From Motilimonas pumila (GTDB lineage Bacteria; Pseudomonadota; Gammaproteobacteria; Enterobacterales; CBDFNC01), in contig NZ_QZCH01000001.1 in assembly GCF_003596335.1 (NCBI RefSeq), positions 124,001-188,000 of the forward strand: a stretch of 64,000 nt of DNA, given 5' to 3'. This document shows positions 50,456 to 59,832 of this stretch, piece by piece. The notes beneath the pieces were generated by a model, which saw nothing but the letters and a program-made list of their open reading frames with translations, was not told the DNA's origin and ran no database searches. The translations under genes were made by a program, and so were the position numbers. Within the stretch, counting starts at the first letter, position 1; every line of letters starts with the position of its first letter.

Positions 50456-50998
50456 ATGTCTTTGGCACAAAACATCAAAGCGGGCTGGCTTAAAAGCCGC
50501 ATCTGGGTACTGCGCGGTTTATTACTGCTCGCCAGCGCTACCTTCGCGGCAGGTATTTACTTGCCGATGATAACTATCACAAAACTCATGTTTTTTACCA
50601 ATGAGTTCTCTATTTTATCGGGCATTGCCGAGCTGTTTCGGGAGCAGAAATACTTCGTATTTATCCTGCTGGCAGGCTTTAGCATTGTGCTACCTGTATT
50701 AAAGCTGGCAACCCTTTATCGCTATCTATTTAGCCGTAAAGATTTACAACGCCATTGGGTTATCCATTGGATGCACCGTTTTGGCAAATGGTCCATGCTC
50801 GATGTCCTAGTTGTCGCTATCATTATTGTGGTGGTAAAGCTTGGCGCATTAGCCACAGTAGAAGTGCACCAAGGTTTATATTTATTTTCAGTATCGGTTT
50901 TTTTGATTATGTTAGTCACCAATCAAACCTTAGCCATTATTGCCAACACGCCAAAGTTAGAGCACAAACTTTCTCCAGCCCATCAGAACGGGTGTTAA
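50456..50998 (+). CDS. PqiA-domain inner membrane protein
   Basis: 180 aa with four predicted membrane segments (about 17-38, 63-85, 108-130, 138-160). One PqiA-type domain is marked by YLPMITITK in the first helix region and HRFGKWSMLDVLVVAIIIV; W-S-M-x-D-V is characteristic. PqiA-family proteins work with MCE proteins in inter-membrane lipid transport; here no pqiB or MCE gene is adjacent, and only one of the two PqiA halves is present. The zinc-ribbon cysteines of full PqiA are missing. It ends 10 bases before selO, so the two are likely co-transcribed. Confidence 0.8.
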   Translation: MSLAQNIKAGWLKSRIWVLRGLLLLASATFAAGIYLPMITITKLMFFTNEFSILSGIAELFREQKYFVFILLAGFSIVLPVLKLATLYRYLFSRKDLQRHWVIHWMHRFGKWSMLDVLVVAIIIVVVKLGALATVEVHQGLYLFSVSVFLIMLVTNQTLAIIANTPKLEHKLSPAHQNGC

Positions 50999-51007
50999 GG
51001 AACTGGT

Positions 51008-52465
51008 ATGTCGAGTTTTCACACGCTTGAACAACTGGGCTGGTGTCAGCCCTTTTGGCAATTAGACCCGGCACTTTACCGCTTAGCTTCCCCCCAAGGC
51101 ATCACGCAACCGAAATTAATACACGCCAATGATGACGTTGCTCAGTTAATTGGTTTAGACCCTAATCAGAGCAAACGGGCTGCTTTTTTAAGGTTATTTT
51201 CTGGTCATACTTTGCTGAAGAATATGCAGCCTTTGGCTATGAAGTATGCAGGGCACCAATTTGGGGTCTATAACCCAGCGTTGGGTGATGGACGAGGGCT
51301 ATTACTTGGCCAAGTAAATCACCAACAAAGTGTTTGGGATATACACTTAAAAGGCGCAGGCAAGACGCCATACTCACGACAAGGCGATGGCCGCGCTGTG
51401 CTTCGCGCTAGCATTCGGGAGTATTTATGCAGTGAAGCGATGCATCATCTTGGTATTGCAACTACCCGTGCACTCTGTTTGATAGACTCCAGCGAGCCTG
51501 TAATGCGCGAAGAAATAGAAAACGCGGCAACTTTGGCTAGGGTCAGCCAGAGCCACGTGCGCTTTGGCCACTTTGAGTATTTGTATCACTCTAATCAACA
51601 CCATCTGCTCGCGCCCTTGTCTGATACGATCATCAAGCAGCACTTTCCAGAGGTAAGTAACGACTTACACCCTTACCTATCAATGTTTAACGCCGTGGTA
51701 GCAAAAACCGCAACCTTGATTGCACAGTGGCAAGCTATCGGCTTCTGTCATGGCGTAATGAATACCGACAACATGTCCATCATAGGCCAAACCCTTGATT
51801 ACGGACCATTCGCTTTTTTAGACCAGTATCAAGCCGACTATGTTTGTAATGCCTCCGATTACGAAGGTCGATACGCTTTTAATCGCCAACCTGATATAGC
51901 ACAATGGAATCTGTCCGCTTTAGCTTTAGCGCTTACTCCTTTGGTCTGCAAAAATAAACTCAATCAAGCTTTAGCCGAATTTGAACCGTTATTAATCGCG
52001 CACTACCGCCACCTTATGCTAGCGAAGTTGGGCTTGTCGCAAGCGCAAGCAGACGACGGCGATTTGATAAGAGCCGTAATGCGCATTATCGCTGACCAGC
52101 GACTCGACTATACCTTGTTTTGGCGCCACCTTAGCCATGCTCATACGGCTAAAGACATGCATTTTATGCTGTCGAACACGGCCGAGTTTGATACTTGGTT
52201 TACTCAATACAGCGAGCGCAGTGCGCGTGAGCCCAGTAATAAAAGGCAACAGCAGCAGAGAATGCAAGCTAATAACCCCAAATATATATTGCGAAATCAC
52301 CTGGTTCAGCGTGCGATTGAATTAGCGCAAACAGGGGATTACAGTGAAGTGGTTAAGTTATTTGACCTTTTGCAACACCCCTACGCCGAACAGCCGGAGT
52401 TTGAGCAATACAGCCTCGGCCCCAGTGATGCGCGGCGCCTTGCCCCCCTGAGTTGCTCTTCGTAA
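51008..52465 (+). CDS. selO: protein adenylyltransferase SelO (YdiU family)
   Basis: Pseudokinase-fold enzyme that transfers AMP from ATP to Ser/Thr/Tyr of target proteins, linked to oxidative-stress responses. 485 aa (E. coli 478). Motifs: YAGHQFGVYNPALGDGRG, LKGAGKTPYSRQGDGRAVLR (ATP site), and GFCHGVMNTDNMSIIGQT with the following DYGPF (catalytic Asp and metal-binding region). The C-terminus RLAPLSCSS has Cys where eukaryotic SelO carries selenocysteine. It follows the PqiA-like gene at 10 bases. No terminator is seen after it. Confidence 0.94.
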   Translation: MSSFHTLEQLGWCQPFWQLDPALYRLASPQGITQPKLIHANDDVAQLIGLDPNQSKRAAFLRLFSGHTLLKNMQPLAMKYAGHQFGVYNPALGDGRGLLLGQVNHQQSVWDIHLKGAGKTPYSRQGDGRAVLRASIREYLCSEAMHHLGIATTRALCLIDSSEPVMREEIENAATLARVSQSHVRFGHFEYLYHSNQHHLLAPLSDTIIKQHFPEVSNDLHPYLSMFNAVVAKTATLIAQWQAIGFCHGVMNTDNMSIIGQTLDYGPFAFLDQYQADYVCNASDYEGRYAFNRQPDIAQWNLSALALALTPLVCKNKLNQALAEFEPLLIAHYRHLMLAKLGLSQAQADDGDLIRAVMRIIADQRLDYTLFWRHLSHAHTAKDMHFMLSNTAEFDTWFTQYSERSAREPSNKRQQQQRMQANNPKYILRNHLVQRAIELAQTGDYSEVVKLFDLLQHPYAEQPEFEQYSLGPSDARRLAPLSCSS

Positions 52466-52878
52466 CGCTCTTTCTTTCATCTATTCTTTTAACATTTTCG
52501 AAATTCGCGCTACTACCTTGGCTTTGCTGATACAACTTTTCATGGCGCTACAGCCAAGCTTGCTGAATTGAACCCACTTTACATAAAACAGCTTTACTTA
52601 AATCAGGTTTGCTCACTATAGACAACGCAGGCATTCACCCAGTCATTTGTGCCATGCAGTGTGACATTTGACTACCAGTAAAAGGCGCCTAACCGAATGA
52701 AATGGTGAACTCACTGTTTTCGGGAATAAATACCAACTAATAGAAATAAATCATGATAAAGCCTACAGAAACACTCCCTACAAAGAAATAAAGTACTGAT
52801 TTTTAGCCTCAAACATAGAGCTCAAGGCTGAGCCTTGCTATATTTTCTAAGTCATTCTTTTATCGGTTTAGGCACTTT
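52466..52878. other. intergenic stretch with small inverted repeat before the GGDEF gene
   Basis: About 413 bases between selO and the GGDEF gene, with no tRNA or convincing small frame. CAAGGC-tga-GCCTTG (52823-52837) is followed by TATATT (52839-52844), a plausible -10, about 35 bases before the TTG start. This looks like a promoter with a short overlapping repeat. Nothing else is seen. Confidence 0.4.
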
Positions 52879-54009
52879 TTGGATAACTTTTTCTTTTTGA
52901 TCGCGCTGCAGTCTATTTTTATCTATATCATGTTTGCGGTGGTATTTTTTTCTTTGCAGCTAAAAGATAAAGATAATCAATCACTGAGCTACTACAGTGG
53001 CTATTACATCATGTTATGCGCCATTTGGGCGGTCAATGTCAGCATGCCGGCGCAAAACTTGTTTGTGTCCTTGATAGCAGCACCTTTTACGTTTTGCCTG
53101 CTGTACCTTGGCGGGTTAAAAAGAGATAACCCAGCTGCTAAAACTCACTGGATCTATGCCTGGGTAATCACAGCTACATTTATCGTCACCCTCGACAGGT
53201 TTCACCCCTCCTACGATTTAAAACTCTGGGTTGCGCTGTTTTATTACCTCCCTATTACCTTGTTGATTGCTAAGGCTGCTTGGCAACGTCAGATGGCAAA
53301 CACTGGAGATAAGGCGTATGCCATTACGATCATGGTTCTGGTCTTCACCAGTATTGTATTTTTTAGACATGGCAGCCAAGTCTCTTCCGAGTTCAATATC
53401 AACCGCTACTTCTTATCACTTGGCAGCTTTGCGTTTGGATTAGCTTTGGTATTGAGTTATATGCAGGACGCCCAGCAAAAATTGATAGATATAGCCATCA
53501 AAGATCCCCTTTCTGGTTTGCTGAATCGCCGCGGGTTTGCAGAAGTCTCTTCCCGGCAATTGGCATTATTGGCACGAAACAACCAACACATGGCGTTAAT
53601 TGTGATCGATATCGATCATTTTAAGAAAATCAATGACCGCTTTGGCCACGGCGGTGGTGACGAGGCCATTAAAGAGCTGGCCAATATTTTAAAACAAAAC
53701 ACCCGTAAAAATGACATTATCATGCGCTATGGCGGAGAAGAGTTTTGTCTATTACTCAGTGATGCCAGTGAAAGCCAAGGCGCCATGTTGGCAGAAAAGT
53801 TGCGACATGCTATTGAACACGCCAGCTTCAACTACCAAAGTCATTGTATTCATTTCACCGCAAGCTTTGGCGTCATCAGTCACAGTGCCAAAGACTTAGA
53901 TATCGACGCCAGTATCGCCCTCGCCGATAAAGCACTTTATTACGCCAAACAAAATGGACGAAATCGCGTTGCCCTTGCCAGCGAGCTCAATCCCTCCCAC
54001 TCAGGGTGA
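52879..54009 (+). CDS. membrane diguanylate cyclase
   Basis: 376 aa. About six membrane segments in the first 195 residues form an uncharacterised sensor, followed by a GGDEF domain (about 205-365). The signature is GGEEF (MRYGGEEFCLLLSD), an active variant. DPLSGLLNRRGF and IDIDHFKKINDRFGHGGGDE are intact, so it probably makes cyclic di-GMP. No R-x-x-D inhibitory site is visible five residues before GGEEF (the place reads KNDI). The start is a TTG with AGG eight bases before; no ATG lies nearby that keeps the first membrane helix. Single gene. Confidence 0.88.
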   Translation: MDNFFFLIALQSIFIYIMFAVVFFSLQLKDKDNQSLSYYSGYYIMLCAIWAVNVSMPAQNLFVSLIAAPFTFCLLYLGGLKRDNPAAKTHWIYAWVITATFIVTLDRFHPSYDLKLWVALFYYLPITLLIAKAAWQRQMANTGDKAYAITIMVLVFTSIVFFRHGSQVSSEFNINRYFLSLGSFAFGLALVLSYMQDAQQKLIDIAIKDPLSGLLNRRGFAEVSSRQLALLARNNQHMALIVIDIDHFKKINDRFGHGGGDEAIKELANILKQNTRKNDIIMRYGGEEFCLLLSDASESQGAMLAEKLRHAIEHASFNYQSHCIHFTASFGVISHSAKDLDIDASIALADKALYYAKQNGRNRVALASELNPSHSG

Positions 54010-54111
54010 ATAAAGCCAAGCCCGCTAGCTTTAAATGACCATGATTAAGTTGCTTAAATTGGTGGTAATCACCTAAAATGACGGCAACTTTTTCATCATT
54101 ATGGAATATCA

Positions 54112-55776
54112 ATGGCACAGTTTATCTATACCATGAATCGCGTGGGCAAAGTGGTTCCACCGAAACGTACTATCCTCAAAGACATTTCTCTGAGCTTTTT
54201 CCCTGGCGCTAAAATTGGCGTACTGGGTTTAAACGGCGCAGGTAAATCGACCCTACTTCGGATCATGGCTGGCGTCGACACTGAGATAGAAGGTGAAGCT
54301 AGACCCATGCCAGGCATTAACATTGGTTACTTGCCCCAGGAGCCACAGCTTGCTTTAGACAAAACCGTCAGAGAAGTGGTTGAAGAAGCGGTAATTGAAG
54401 TCAAAAGCGCTTTGACTCGATTAGATGAAGTGTATAACGAATACGCCTTAGAAGATGCTGACTTTGATGCATTAGCCAAAGAACAAGGTGAGTTGGAAGC
54501 CATTATCCAGGCCCATGATGGCCATAACCTAGACAACCAACTAGAGCGCGCCGCAGATGCTTTGCGCCTGCCCGCTTGGGATGCAGTCATCAAGAACCTG
54601 TCTGGTGGTGAGCGTCGCCGTGTTGCAATTTGTCGCTTACTACTTGAAAAACCAGACATGCTATTACTGGATGAACCGACTAACCACTTAGACGCAGAGT
54701 CGGTAGCATGGTTAGAGCGTTTCTTGCATGACTACGAAGGCACTGTGGTAGCCATTACCCATGACCGATACTTCCTTGATAACGTAGCCGGTTGGATCTT
54801 AGAGTTAGACCGAGGCCATGGTATTCCATGGGAAGGCAACTACTCATCTTGGTTAGAGCAAAAAGACGCCCGCTTGCAACAAGAAGCGTCTCAAGAAAAA
54901 GCCCGTCAAAAGTCGATTGAAAAAGAATTGGAATGGGTACGCTCCAACGCCAAAGGCCGTCAGTCTAAATCAAAAGCCCGTATGGCGCGCTTTGAAGAGC
55001 TTAACAACCAAGATTTTGCCAAGCGTAATGAAACCAACGAGCTATTTATTCCAACGGGTCAACGCTTAGGCGACCAAGTCATAGACGTCACAAACTTAAG
55101 TAAGTCATACGATGGTCGAGTACTGATTGACGACTTATCATTCAGCATTCCAAAAGGTGCCATTGTCGGCATTATCGGGGCCAACGGCGCCGGTAAATCG
55201 ACCCTATTTAGAATGATCAGTGGTCAAGAACAACCAGACTCAGGCTCCATTGCTTTAGGCGACACGGTACAGTTGGCCAGCGTTGACCAGTTCCGTGATG
55301 AGATGGACAACAGCAAAACCGTATTTGAAGAAGTTTCCGGCGGTCAAGACATCATGACCGTAGGTAATATTCAAATTCCAAGCCGTGCTTACGTCAGCCG
55401 CTTTAACTTTAAAGGCACCGACCAGCAAAAACGTGTTGGAGAGTTATCTGGTGGTGAACGCGGCCGCTTGCACCTGGCTAAACTGCTGCAAACTGGCGGT
55501 AACGTCTTGCTACTGGATGAACCAACCAATGACTTAGATATCGAAACGTTACGTGCTCTGGAAGATGCATTATTAGAGTTTGCCGGTTGTGCCATGGTTA
55601 TTTCCCATGACCGTTGGTTCTTAGACCGAATTGCTACGCACATTCTCGATTATCGCGATGAAGGTCAAGTAAACTTCTACGAAGGTAACTTCACCGATTA
55701 CGAAGCCTGGCTGAAAAAAACATTTGGCGCAGCAGCTGTAGAGCCGCACCGAATCAAGTACAAACGTATCTCGTAA
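54112..55776 (+). CDS. ettA: energy-dependent translational throttle protein EttA (ABC-F)
   Basis: Cytosolic ABC-F protein (554 aa, E. coli 555) that binds the ribosomal E site and gates the first elongation cycle by ATP/ADP ratio. Two ABC domains: Walker A GLNGAGKST and GANGAGKST, signatures LSGGERRRVAI and LSGGERGRL, Walker B LLLDEPTNHLD and LLLDEPTNDLD. The EttA arm and P-site linker (WVRSNAKGRQSKSKARMARFEEL) are present. It starts MAQFIYTMNRVGKVVPPKR. Followed by a terminator. Confidence 0.96.
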   Translation: MAQFIYTMNRVGKVVPPKRTILKDISLSFFPGAKIGVLGLNGAGKSTLLRIMAGVDTEIEGEARPMPGINIGYLPQEPQLALDKTVREVVEEAVIEVKSALTRLDEVYNEYALEDADFDALAKEQGELEAIIQAHDGHNLDNQLERAADALRLPAWDAVIKNLSGGERRRVAICRLLLEKPDMLLLDEPTNHLDAESVAWLERFLHDYEGTVVAITHDRYFLDNVAGWILELDRGHGIPWEGNYSSWLEQKDARLQQEASQEKARQKSIEKELEWVRSNAKGRQSKSKARMARFEELNNQDFAKRNETNELFIPTGQRLGDQVIDVTNLSKSYDGRVLIDDLSFSIPKGAIVGIIGANGAGKSTLFRMISGQEQPDSGSIALGDTVQLASVDQFRDEMDNSKTVFEEVSGGQDIMTVGNIQIPSRAYVSRFNFKGTDQQKRVGELSGGERGRLHLAKLLQTGGNVLLLDEPTNDLDIETLRALEDALLEFAGCAMVISHDRWFLDRIATHILDYRDEGQVNFYEGNFTDYEAWLKKTFGAAAVEPHRIKYKRIS

Positions 55777-55802
55777 TTTTTCAAAGCGTTAATTACCAAG
55801 AA

Positions 55803-55830
55803 TAAAGCCACTGTTGCAGTGGCTTTTTTG
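55803..55830 (+). terminator. terminator after ettA
   Basis: AAGCCACTG-ttg-CAGTGGCTT followed by TTTTG. Confidence 0.88.
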
Positions 55831-55962
55831 TGTTTTTATCAAAGTAAATTATGGTGCGAGTTTATGGTTTCCTTAAATAAAGCTCTCGACTAATGGTGAC
55901 GCCAGCTATGAGTCTTGCTAGCATAGCCGCCATTAATAGCTGCCAACGTGTGAATGTGAACG

Positions 55963-56619
55963 ATGAATGTGCAAGCCGCAATTTTTGATATGGACGGGTT
56001 ATTACTCGATACCGAGCGCGTCTGCATGACAGTGTTTAAACAAGCTTGCGATGCTTGTGACGTGCCCTTTTTAGAGCAAACCTACTTGAGTGTGATTGGC
56101 TGCAATGCCAAAGGTGTAGAACAAGGGCTGCGCGCAGGTTACGACAGCTTGATTGACTATGACACCTTACACCAAGCATGGCGAGAACGTTATGATGCCG
56201 TGGTTAAACATCAGGCCATTCCGGTAAAAGCGGGAGTTATTGCATTACTGACTTGGCTACAACAGCAAAGTATACCTATCGCAGTTGCCACCTCGACCGC
56301 TAATGAAGTGGCCAACATCAAATTACGTTTAGCGGGACTAGCGCCTTACTTTGTTAATGTCACTACGGGCTGCGAAGTTGCGCACGGTAAACCTGCACCA
56401 GACATTTATTTATTGGCAGCTAAACGTCTTGGCGTGTCACCGCAACATTGCATTGCGTTTGAAGACTCAAACAATGGCGTACGTGCTGCTGTTGCTGCGC
56501 AAATGACCACCTTTCAAATTCCCGATTTAGTAGCACCAAATGAGCAAGTACTGGCCCTTGGCCACCAGGTGATGCCCTCTCTGGCGCACGTGCTGACTCA
56601 TTTGCAACAAACGGGGTAA
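55963..56619 (+). CDS. HAD-superfamily phosphatase (beta-phosphoglucomutase-like subgroup)
   Basis: 218 aa HAD enzyme. Motif I FDMDGLLLDTE holds the nucleophile Asp and acid/base Asp; the L-L-D-T-E continuation is typical of the YcjU/YniC/beta-PGM group. Motif II VATSTA, motif III Lys in HGKPAPDIYL, motif IV FEDSNNGVRAA. The helical cap lies at about 15-85. It is probably a sugar-phosphate phosphatase or phosphoglucomutase; the substrate cannot be read from sequence. Single gene, convergent to a small hypothetical. Confidence 0.85.
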   Translation: MNVQAAIFDMDGLLLDTERVCMTVFKQACDACDVPFLEQTYLSVIGCNAKGVEQGLRAGYDSLIDYDTLHQAWRERYDAVVKHQAIPVKAGVIALLTWLQQQSIPIAVATSTANEVANIKLRLAGLAPYFVNVTTGCEVAHGKPAPDIYLLAAKRLGVSPQHCIAFEDSNNGVRAAVAAQMTTFQIPDLVAPNEQVLALGHQVMPSLAHVLTHLQQTG

Positions 56620-56659
56620 AACAACTGGCTCCCTCATTTCGGCTCATGAGCCGGCAAAC

Positions 56660-56908
56660 TTAGTGTTGGCGCGAAGGCCCATTTCGAACCAAATCTTTGC
56701 CATTGTCATAAACGTGTTGCGATACCCAGCGGCCCAGTAACAGTTGGTGCTTACTATCAAGTACAGCAACAAAAGGCTTGCCGTCAGCATTATTAACGGC
56801 TAGGGCAATACCCGCCACGTCTTGTAACTTTAGGCTGCCGCTTTCCACAATCAATAAGAATGTTTCTAGCTCCTCGAGGGAGTCGATGACGTTTGGATCT
56901 TGGATCAT
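56660..56908 (-). CDS. small hypothetical protein
   Basis: 82 aa, not recognised. The sequence is acidic and compact (MIQDPNVIDSLEELETFLL...VNNADGKPFVAVLDSKHQLL), with no membrane segment or cysteines. The D-G-K-P-F-V-A-V-L-D stretch could be a beta hairpin. It lies between the HAD gene (convergent) and the LysR gene (same strand, 103 bases upstream). Codon use looks like the neighbours, and the frame is bounded cleanly, so it is probably real, but I cannot give a function. Confidence 0.55.
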   Translation of the reverse strand: MIQDPNVIDSLEELETFLLIVESGSLKLQDVAGIALAVNNADGKPFVAVLDSKHQLLLGRWVSQHVYDNGKDLVRNGPSRQH

Positions 56909-57011
56909 ATATTAACTTCCATAAACAATTTTTTGCCTACTATACGGATTTCAGCCAAAGTTAACATACCCAGCCATGAGTTTAACCATCAAGGTCTGAG
57001 GTCTTTCGGGT

Positions 57012-57893
57012 TTATAATGATAGGCGCGGCGAAATAAAATCAATAAACGCGGATATCCGCTTTGCAACAGCAGAAGAGCGGTAATATACGGCGTTTACCG
57101 GCTCTCTGCCTGTATTTGTTAACTTCTGCGGTTCCAGTAAAGCCACTAAACGCCCCGCAGTTAAATCTTGTCGAACCATAAAACCCGATAAACAAGCAAT
57201 GCCATTAGCGGCGAGTGTCAGCTGACGAATAGTTTCCCCGTTGCTGGCGGCAATATTCGGGGTGATGACTTTCGCGGCGGGGAATGGCCAAATGTTAAGG
57301 GTTGGCATATCGGCAAAGCCAATCAAGTCATGTTGTAACAAGCTTTGATAGTCTTTGGGATAACCCTTGTTCGCCAGATACTCTGGCGCGGCGACGATGA
57401 ATAACTCACTTTTTCCTAATAACCTAGCGTGTAAACTGGAGTCCGAAAGCTGGCCAATGCGGATTGCCACATCAGTGTGTTTTTCAAGTAAATCCGTGAA
57501 AGCTTCATTAGAGCTAATTTGCAGTTCAATATCAGGAAAGGCTTGCTTAAAAGAGGCAACCAAAGGCACCAATTGATGCAACACAAAGGGGCTTGCGGCA
57601 TCGACTCGCAAACGGCCTGCAGGGCGCTCACCACGACTAACTATGTCACTTTCAGCTTGGCTAAGTTGATTTAAGCCGGCTCTCACGCTTGCTACAAACT
57701 CGCGGCCTTCTTCGGTGACTTCAATCCGCCGGGTAGTGCGATTTAAAATGCTGGCGCCAAGTTGTTGTTCAACCTTAGTCACCGCTCGAGACACCCTGGC
57801 GACTTGAATATTAAGGGTGTTCGCAGCGGCACTAAAGCCGCCGCAATCAACAACAGCCAATAAGATGGCAAGATCATCCGAGCGAGTACGCAT
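57012..57893 (-). CDS. LysR-family transcriptional regulator
   Basis: 293 aa. N-terminal winged helix-turn-helix about 1-60 (LAVVDCGGFSAAANTLNIQVARVSRAV; QLGASILNRTTRRIEVTEEG), then an effector domain about 88-290 of the YafC/DmlR subgroup (GRLRVDAASPFVLHQL, GIACLSGFMVRQDL). It lies 76 bases downstream of the Old Yellow Enzyme gene on the same strand, so it is probably co-transcribed with and regulates it, though LysR genes are more often divergent from their target. Inducer unknown. Confidence 0.9.
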   Translation of the reverse strand: MRTRSDDLAILLAVVDCGGFSAAANTLNIQVARVSRAVTKVEQQLGASILNRTTRRIEVTEEGREFVASVRAGLNQLSQAESDIVSRGERPAGRLRVDAASPFVLHQLVPLVASFKQAFPDIELQISSNEAFTDLLEKHTDVAIRIGQLSDSSLHARLLGKSELFIVAAPEYLANKGYPKDYQSLLQHDLIGFADMPTLNIWPFPAAKVITPNIAASNGETIRQLTLAANGIACLSGFMVRQDLTAGRLVALLEPQKLTNTGREPVNAVYYRSSAVAKRISAFIDFISPRLSL

Positions 57894-57969
57894 ACTGAAT
57901 TACCTTTGTGAATTTCACAATAATATAGCTAACATACTCGCTTTTAGAGCAAAAAACTTTCTGATTATA

Positions 57970-59088
57970 TTAACGAGGAGCCTCAGAGCCCGCCATTTCA
58001 TAAGTCGGGTAATCAATTAACCCTTGTTCAGCCCCGCCAAATAAGGTGTTGGGATCGTGTTGCGCTAACGGCAAGCCGTGCTCCATTCGTGCAGGGAGAT
58101 CGGGGTTTGCTACAAAAGGCCGCCCAAAACCAACTAAGTCAGCCAAGCCTTCGTCGATGGCTGCTTGTGCTGAGTCAGCTTGGTACCTGCCCGCATAGAT
58201 CAAGGTGCCTTTAAATGCTTTGCGCAAAGCTTGTTTAAAGCTTTTCGGAGTGTCGGGAGCATCATCCCAGTCCACTTCAGCAATATGCAAGTAAGCAATA
58301 CAATGGCGATTTAACAATTCAGCAGCTGCCACATAAGTGGTTTCAGGATCATCATCTACCGTGCCATTGAGGGTCGTCAAAGGCGCCAGCCTCACACCAA
58401 CACGCTCTGCCCCAACGGCTTCCACTAGTGCCCCAACCACACGGTCGAGAAACCTGAGTCGATTATCCAAACTGCCACCGTATTCGTCGTTGCGATGATT
58501 GGCTTGCGAGTCAATGAACTGGTTAATTAAATAACCATTAGCACCATGTAGTTCAACCCCATCAAATCCAGCCCTTATGGCATTTAATGCCGCTTGCTTA
58601 AACTCAACAATTACATCATTTATATCATCATGGGTCATGGCTCTGGGCTCGGTCACATCAACAAAGCCAGGCTCTGCACTGCCATTATCAATGAACACCT
58701 TGACCCCTTTTGCGGCAACAGCCGAAGACGATATAGGTTGTTCACCACCAATGTTATCTGGATGAGTAACACGGCCAACATGCCAAAGCTGAGCGAACAT
58801 GACGCCGCCAGCTTGATGAACTGCATTGGTGACTTTGCGCCACCCCGCTATCTGCGCTTCCGTATATATACCAGGAGTCCAAGCATAGCCTTTGGCTGTA
58901 GCAGAGATTTGCGTACCTTCTGAGATAATTAGCCCTGCACTCGCACGCTGTGCGTAATAAGTGGCCATCATTTCATTGGCTACATCTCCGGGTTGTGATG
59001 CCCTTGAGCGCGTCATGGGTGGCATTACAATGCGATTTTTCAATTCAAAGTTAGCCATTGTGACAGGTTGAAAAAGTGAAAGAGACAT
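57970..59088 (-). CDS. Old Yellow Enzyme-type alkene reductase (NemA-like)
   Basis: 372 aa FMN-dependent TIM-barrel oxidoreductase reducing activated C=C or nitro groups with NAD(P)H, a typical electrophile-detoxifying enzyme. It starts MSLSLFQPVTMANFELKNRIVMPPMTRSRA. FMN/substrate residues are visible in AQLWHVGRVTH and VELHGANGYLINQFIDSQANHR, with the H-x-x-N pair binding the substrate carbonyl. YGGSLDNRLRF and LVGFGRPFVANPDL (phosphate-binding) follow. Upstream of a LysR gene in the same direction. Confidence 0.92.
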   Translation of the reverse strand: MSLSLFQPVTMANFELKNRIVMPPMTRSRASQPGDVANEMMATYYAQRASAGLIISEGTQISATAKGYAWTPGIYTEAQIAGWRKVTNAVHQAGGVMFAQLWHVGRVTHPDNIGGEQPISSSAVAAKGVKVFIDNGSAEPGFVDVTEPRAMTHDDINDVIVEFKQAALNAIRAGFDGVELHGANGYLINQFIDSQANHRNDEYGGSLDNRLRFLDRVVGALVEAVGAERVGVRLAPLTTLNGTVDDDPETTYVAAAELLNRHCIAYLHIAEVDWDDAPDTPKSFKQALRKAFKGTLIYAGRYQADSAQAAIDEGLADLVGFGRPFVANPDLPARMEHGLPLAQHDPNTLFGGAEQGLIDYPTYEMAGSEAPR

Positions 59089-59351
59089 GTTGCGACCTCC
59101 TGATATTTAGGTCAATTATAGTAGCAAGACAGCCCCCTGTAACGAAGACTGAAAATCACAAATAACTTTTGTCAAAAATAGCTATTATTCGTCTCAATTT
59201 ATTCACCCAGCATTATCATTCGTCATGATGCCTCGGCTTTACACTTGTGCAGAATTTCACAAGTTATCGTAACATTGAAAACAGAGCATGAAATCCCCGC
59301 TTAAAACGGCTAGTCTCAAGGTATTGCTAAAATAACAAAAAGAGACTGAAT

Positions 59352-59726
59352 ATGTCGGAGTCAGAGCGCCGTAAGTTTTCGCGAATTTTATACCAAGCCA
59401 CCGCTCATCTCGTAGCAGGAGAGCAACATTGGTCAACCAATCTATTAGACTTATCTCTGAAAGGAGCATTAGTTGAGACACCCACAGACTGGCCTAGCGA
59501 AGCGCCGTCATCACTGCAACTGCAATTTAAGCTGGGCGACAGCGACATTGAACTCAATTTAGCGGTTGCTATGTGCCACCAGCACAAAGACCACTTAGGC
59601 TTGAAAAATATCAGCACCGACATCGAAACCGCGAGTCACTTAAAACGCTTAGTACAGTTAAATATTGGCGATGAAAGCTTACTGAACCGGGAGATTGATG
59701 AGCTCACTCACCACAATCAAAGCTGA
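59352..59726 (+). CDS. PilZ-domain cyclic-di-GMP receptor
   Basis: 124 aa single-domain PilZ protein. The two c-di-GMP-binding motifs are present: RRKFSR (R-x-x-x-R) near residue 6 and DLSLKGA (D/N-x-S-x-x-G) near residue 36. It lacks flagellar-brake or cellulose-synthase domains, so its target is unknown. With the two GGDEF genes in this window it shows an active c-di-GMP network. Single gene, convergent to arsR. Confidence 0.9.
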   Translation: MSESERRKFSRILYQATAHLVAGEQHWSTNLLDLSLKGALVETPTDWPSEAPSSLQLQFKLGDSDIELNLAVAMCHQHKDHLGLKNISTDIETASHLKRLVQLNIGDESLLNREIDELTHHNQS

Positions 59727-59757
59727 TCAACTTTCTGTATTTAGCTTTCTTTGCAAA

Positions 59758-59796
59758 TAAAACGCCCACTCACCTAACCCAGTGAGCGGGCGTTTA
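59758..59796. terminator. bidirectional terminator (pilZ gene / arsR-type gene)
   Basis: AAACGCCCACTCAC and GTGAGCGGGCGTTT pair with one mismatch around a short loop, with A- and T-rich flanks, between convergent genes. Confidence 0.75.
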
Positions 59797-59832
59797 TATA
59801 CCTAAAAAAGTGTCCGGAAAAACCAATAAGCC

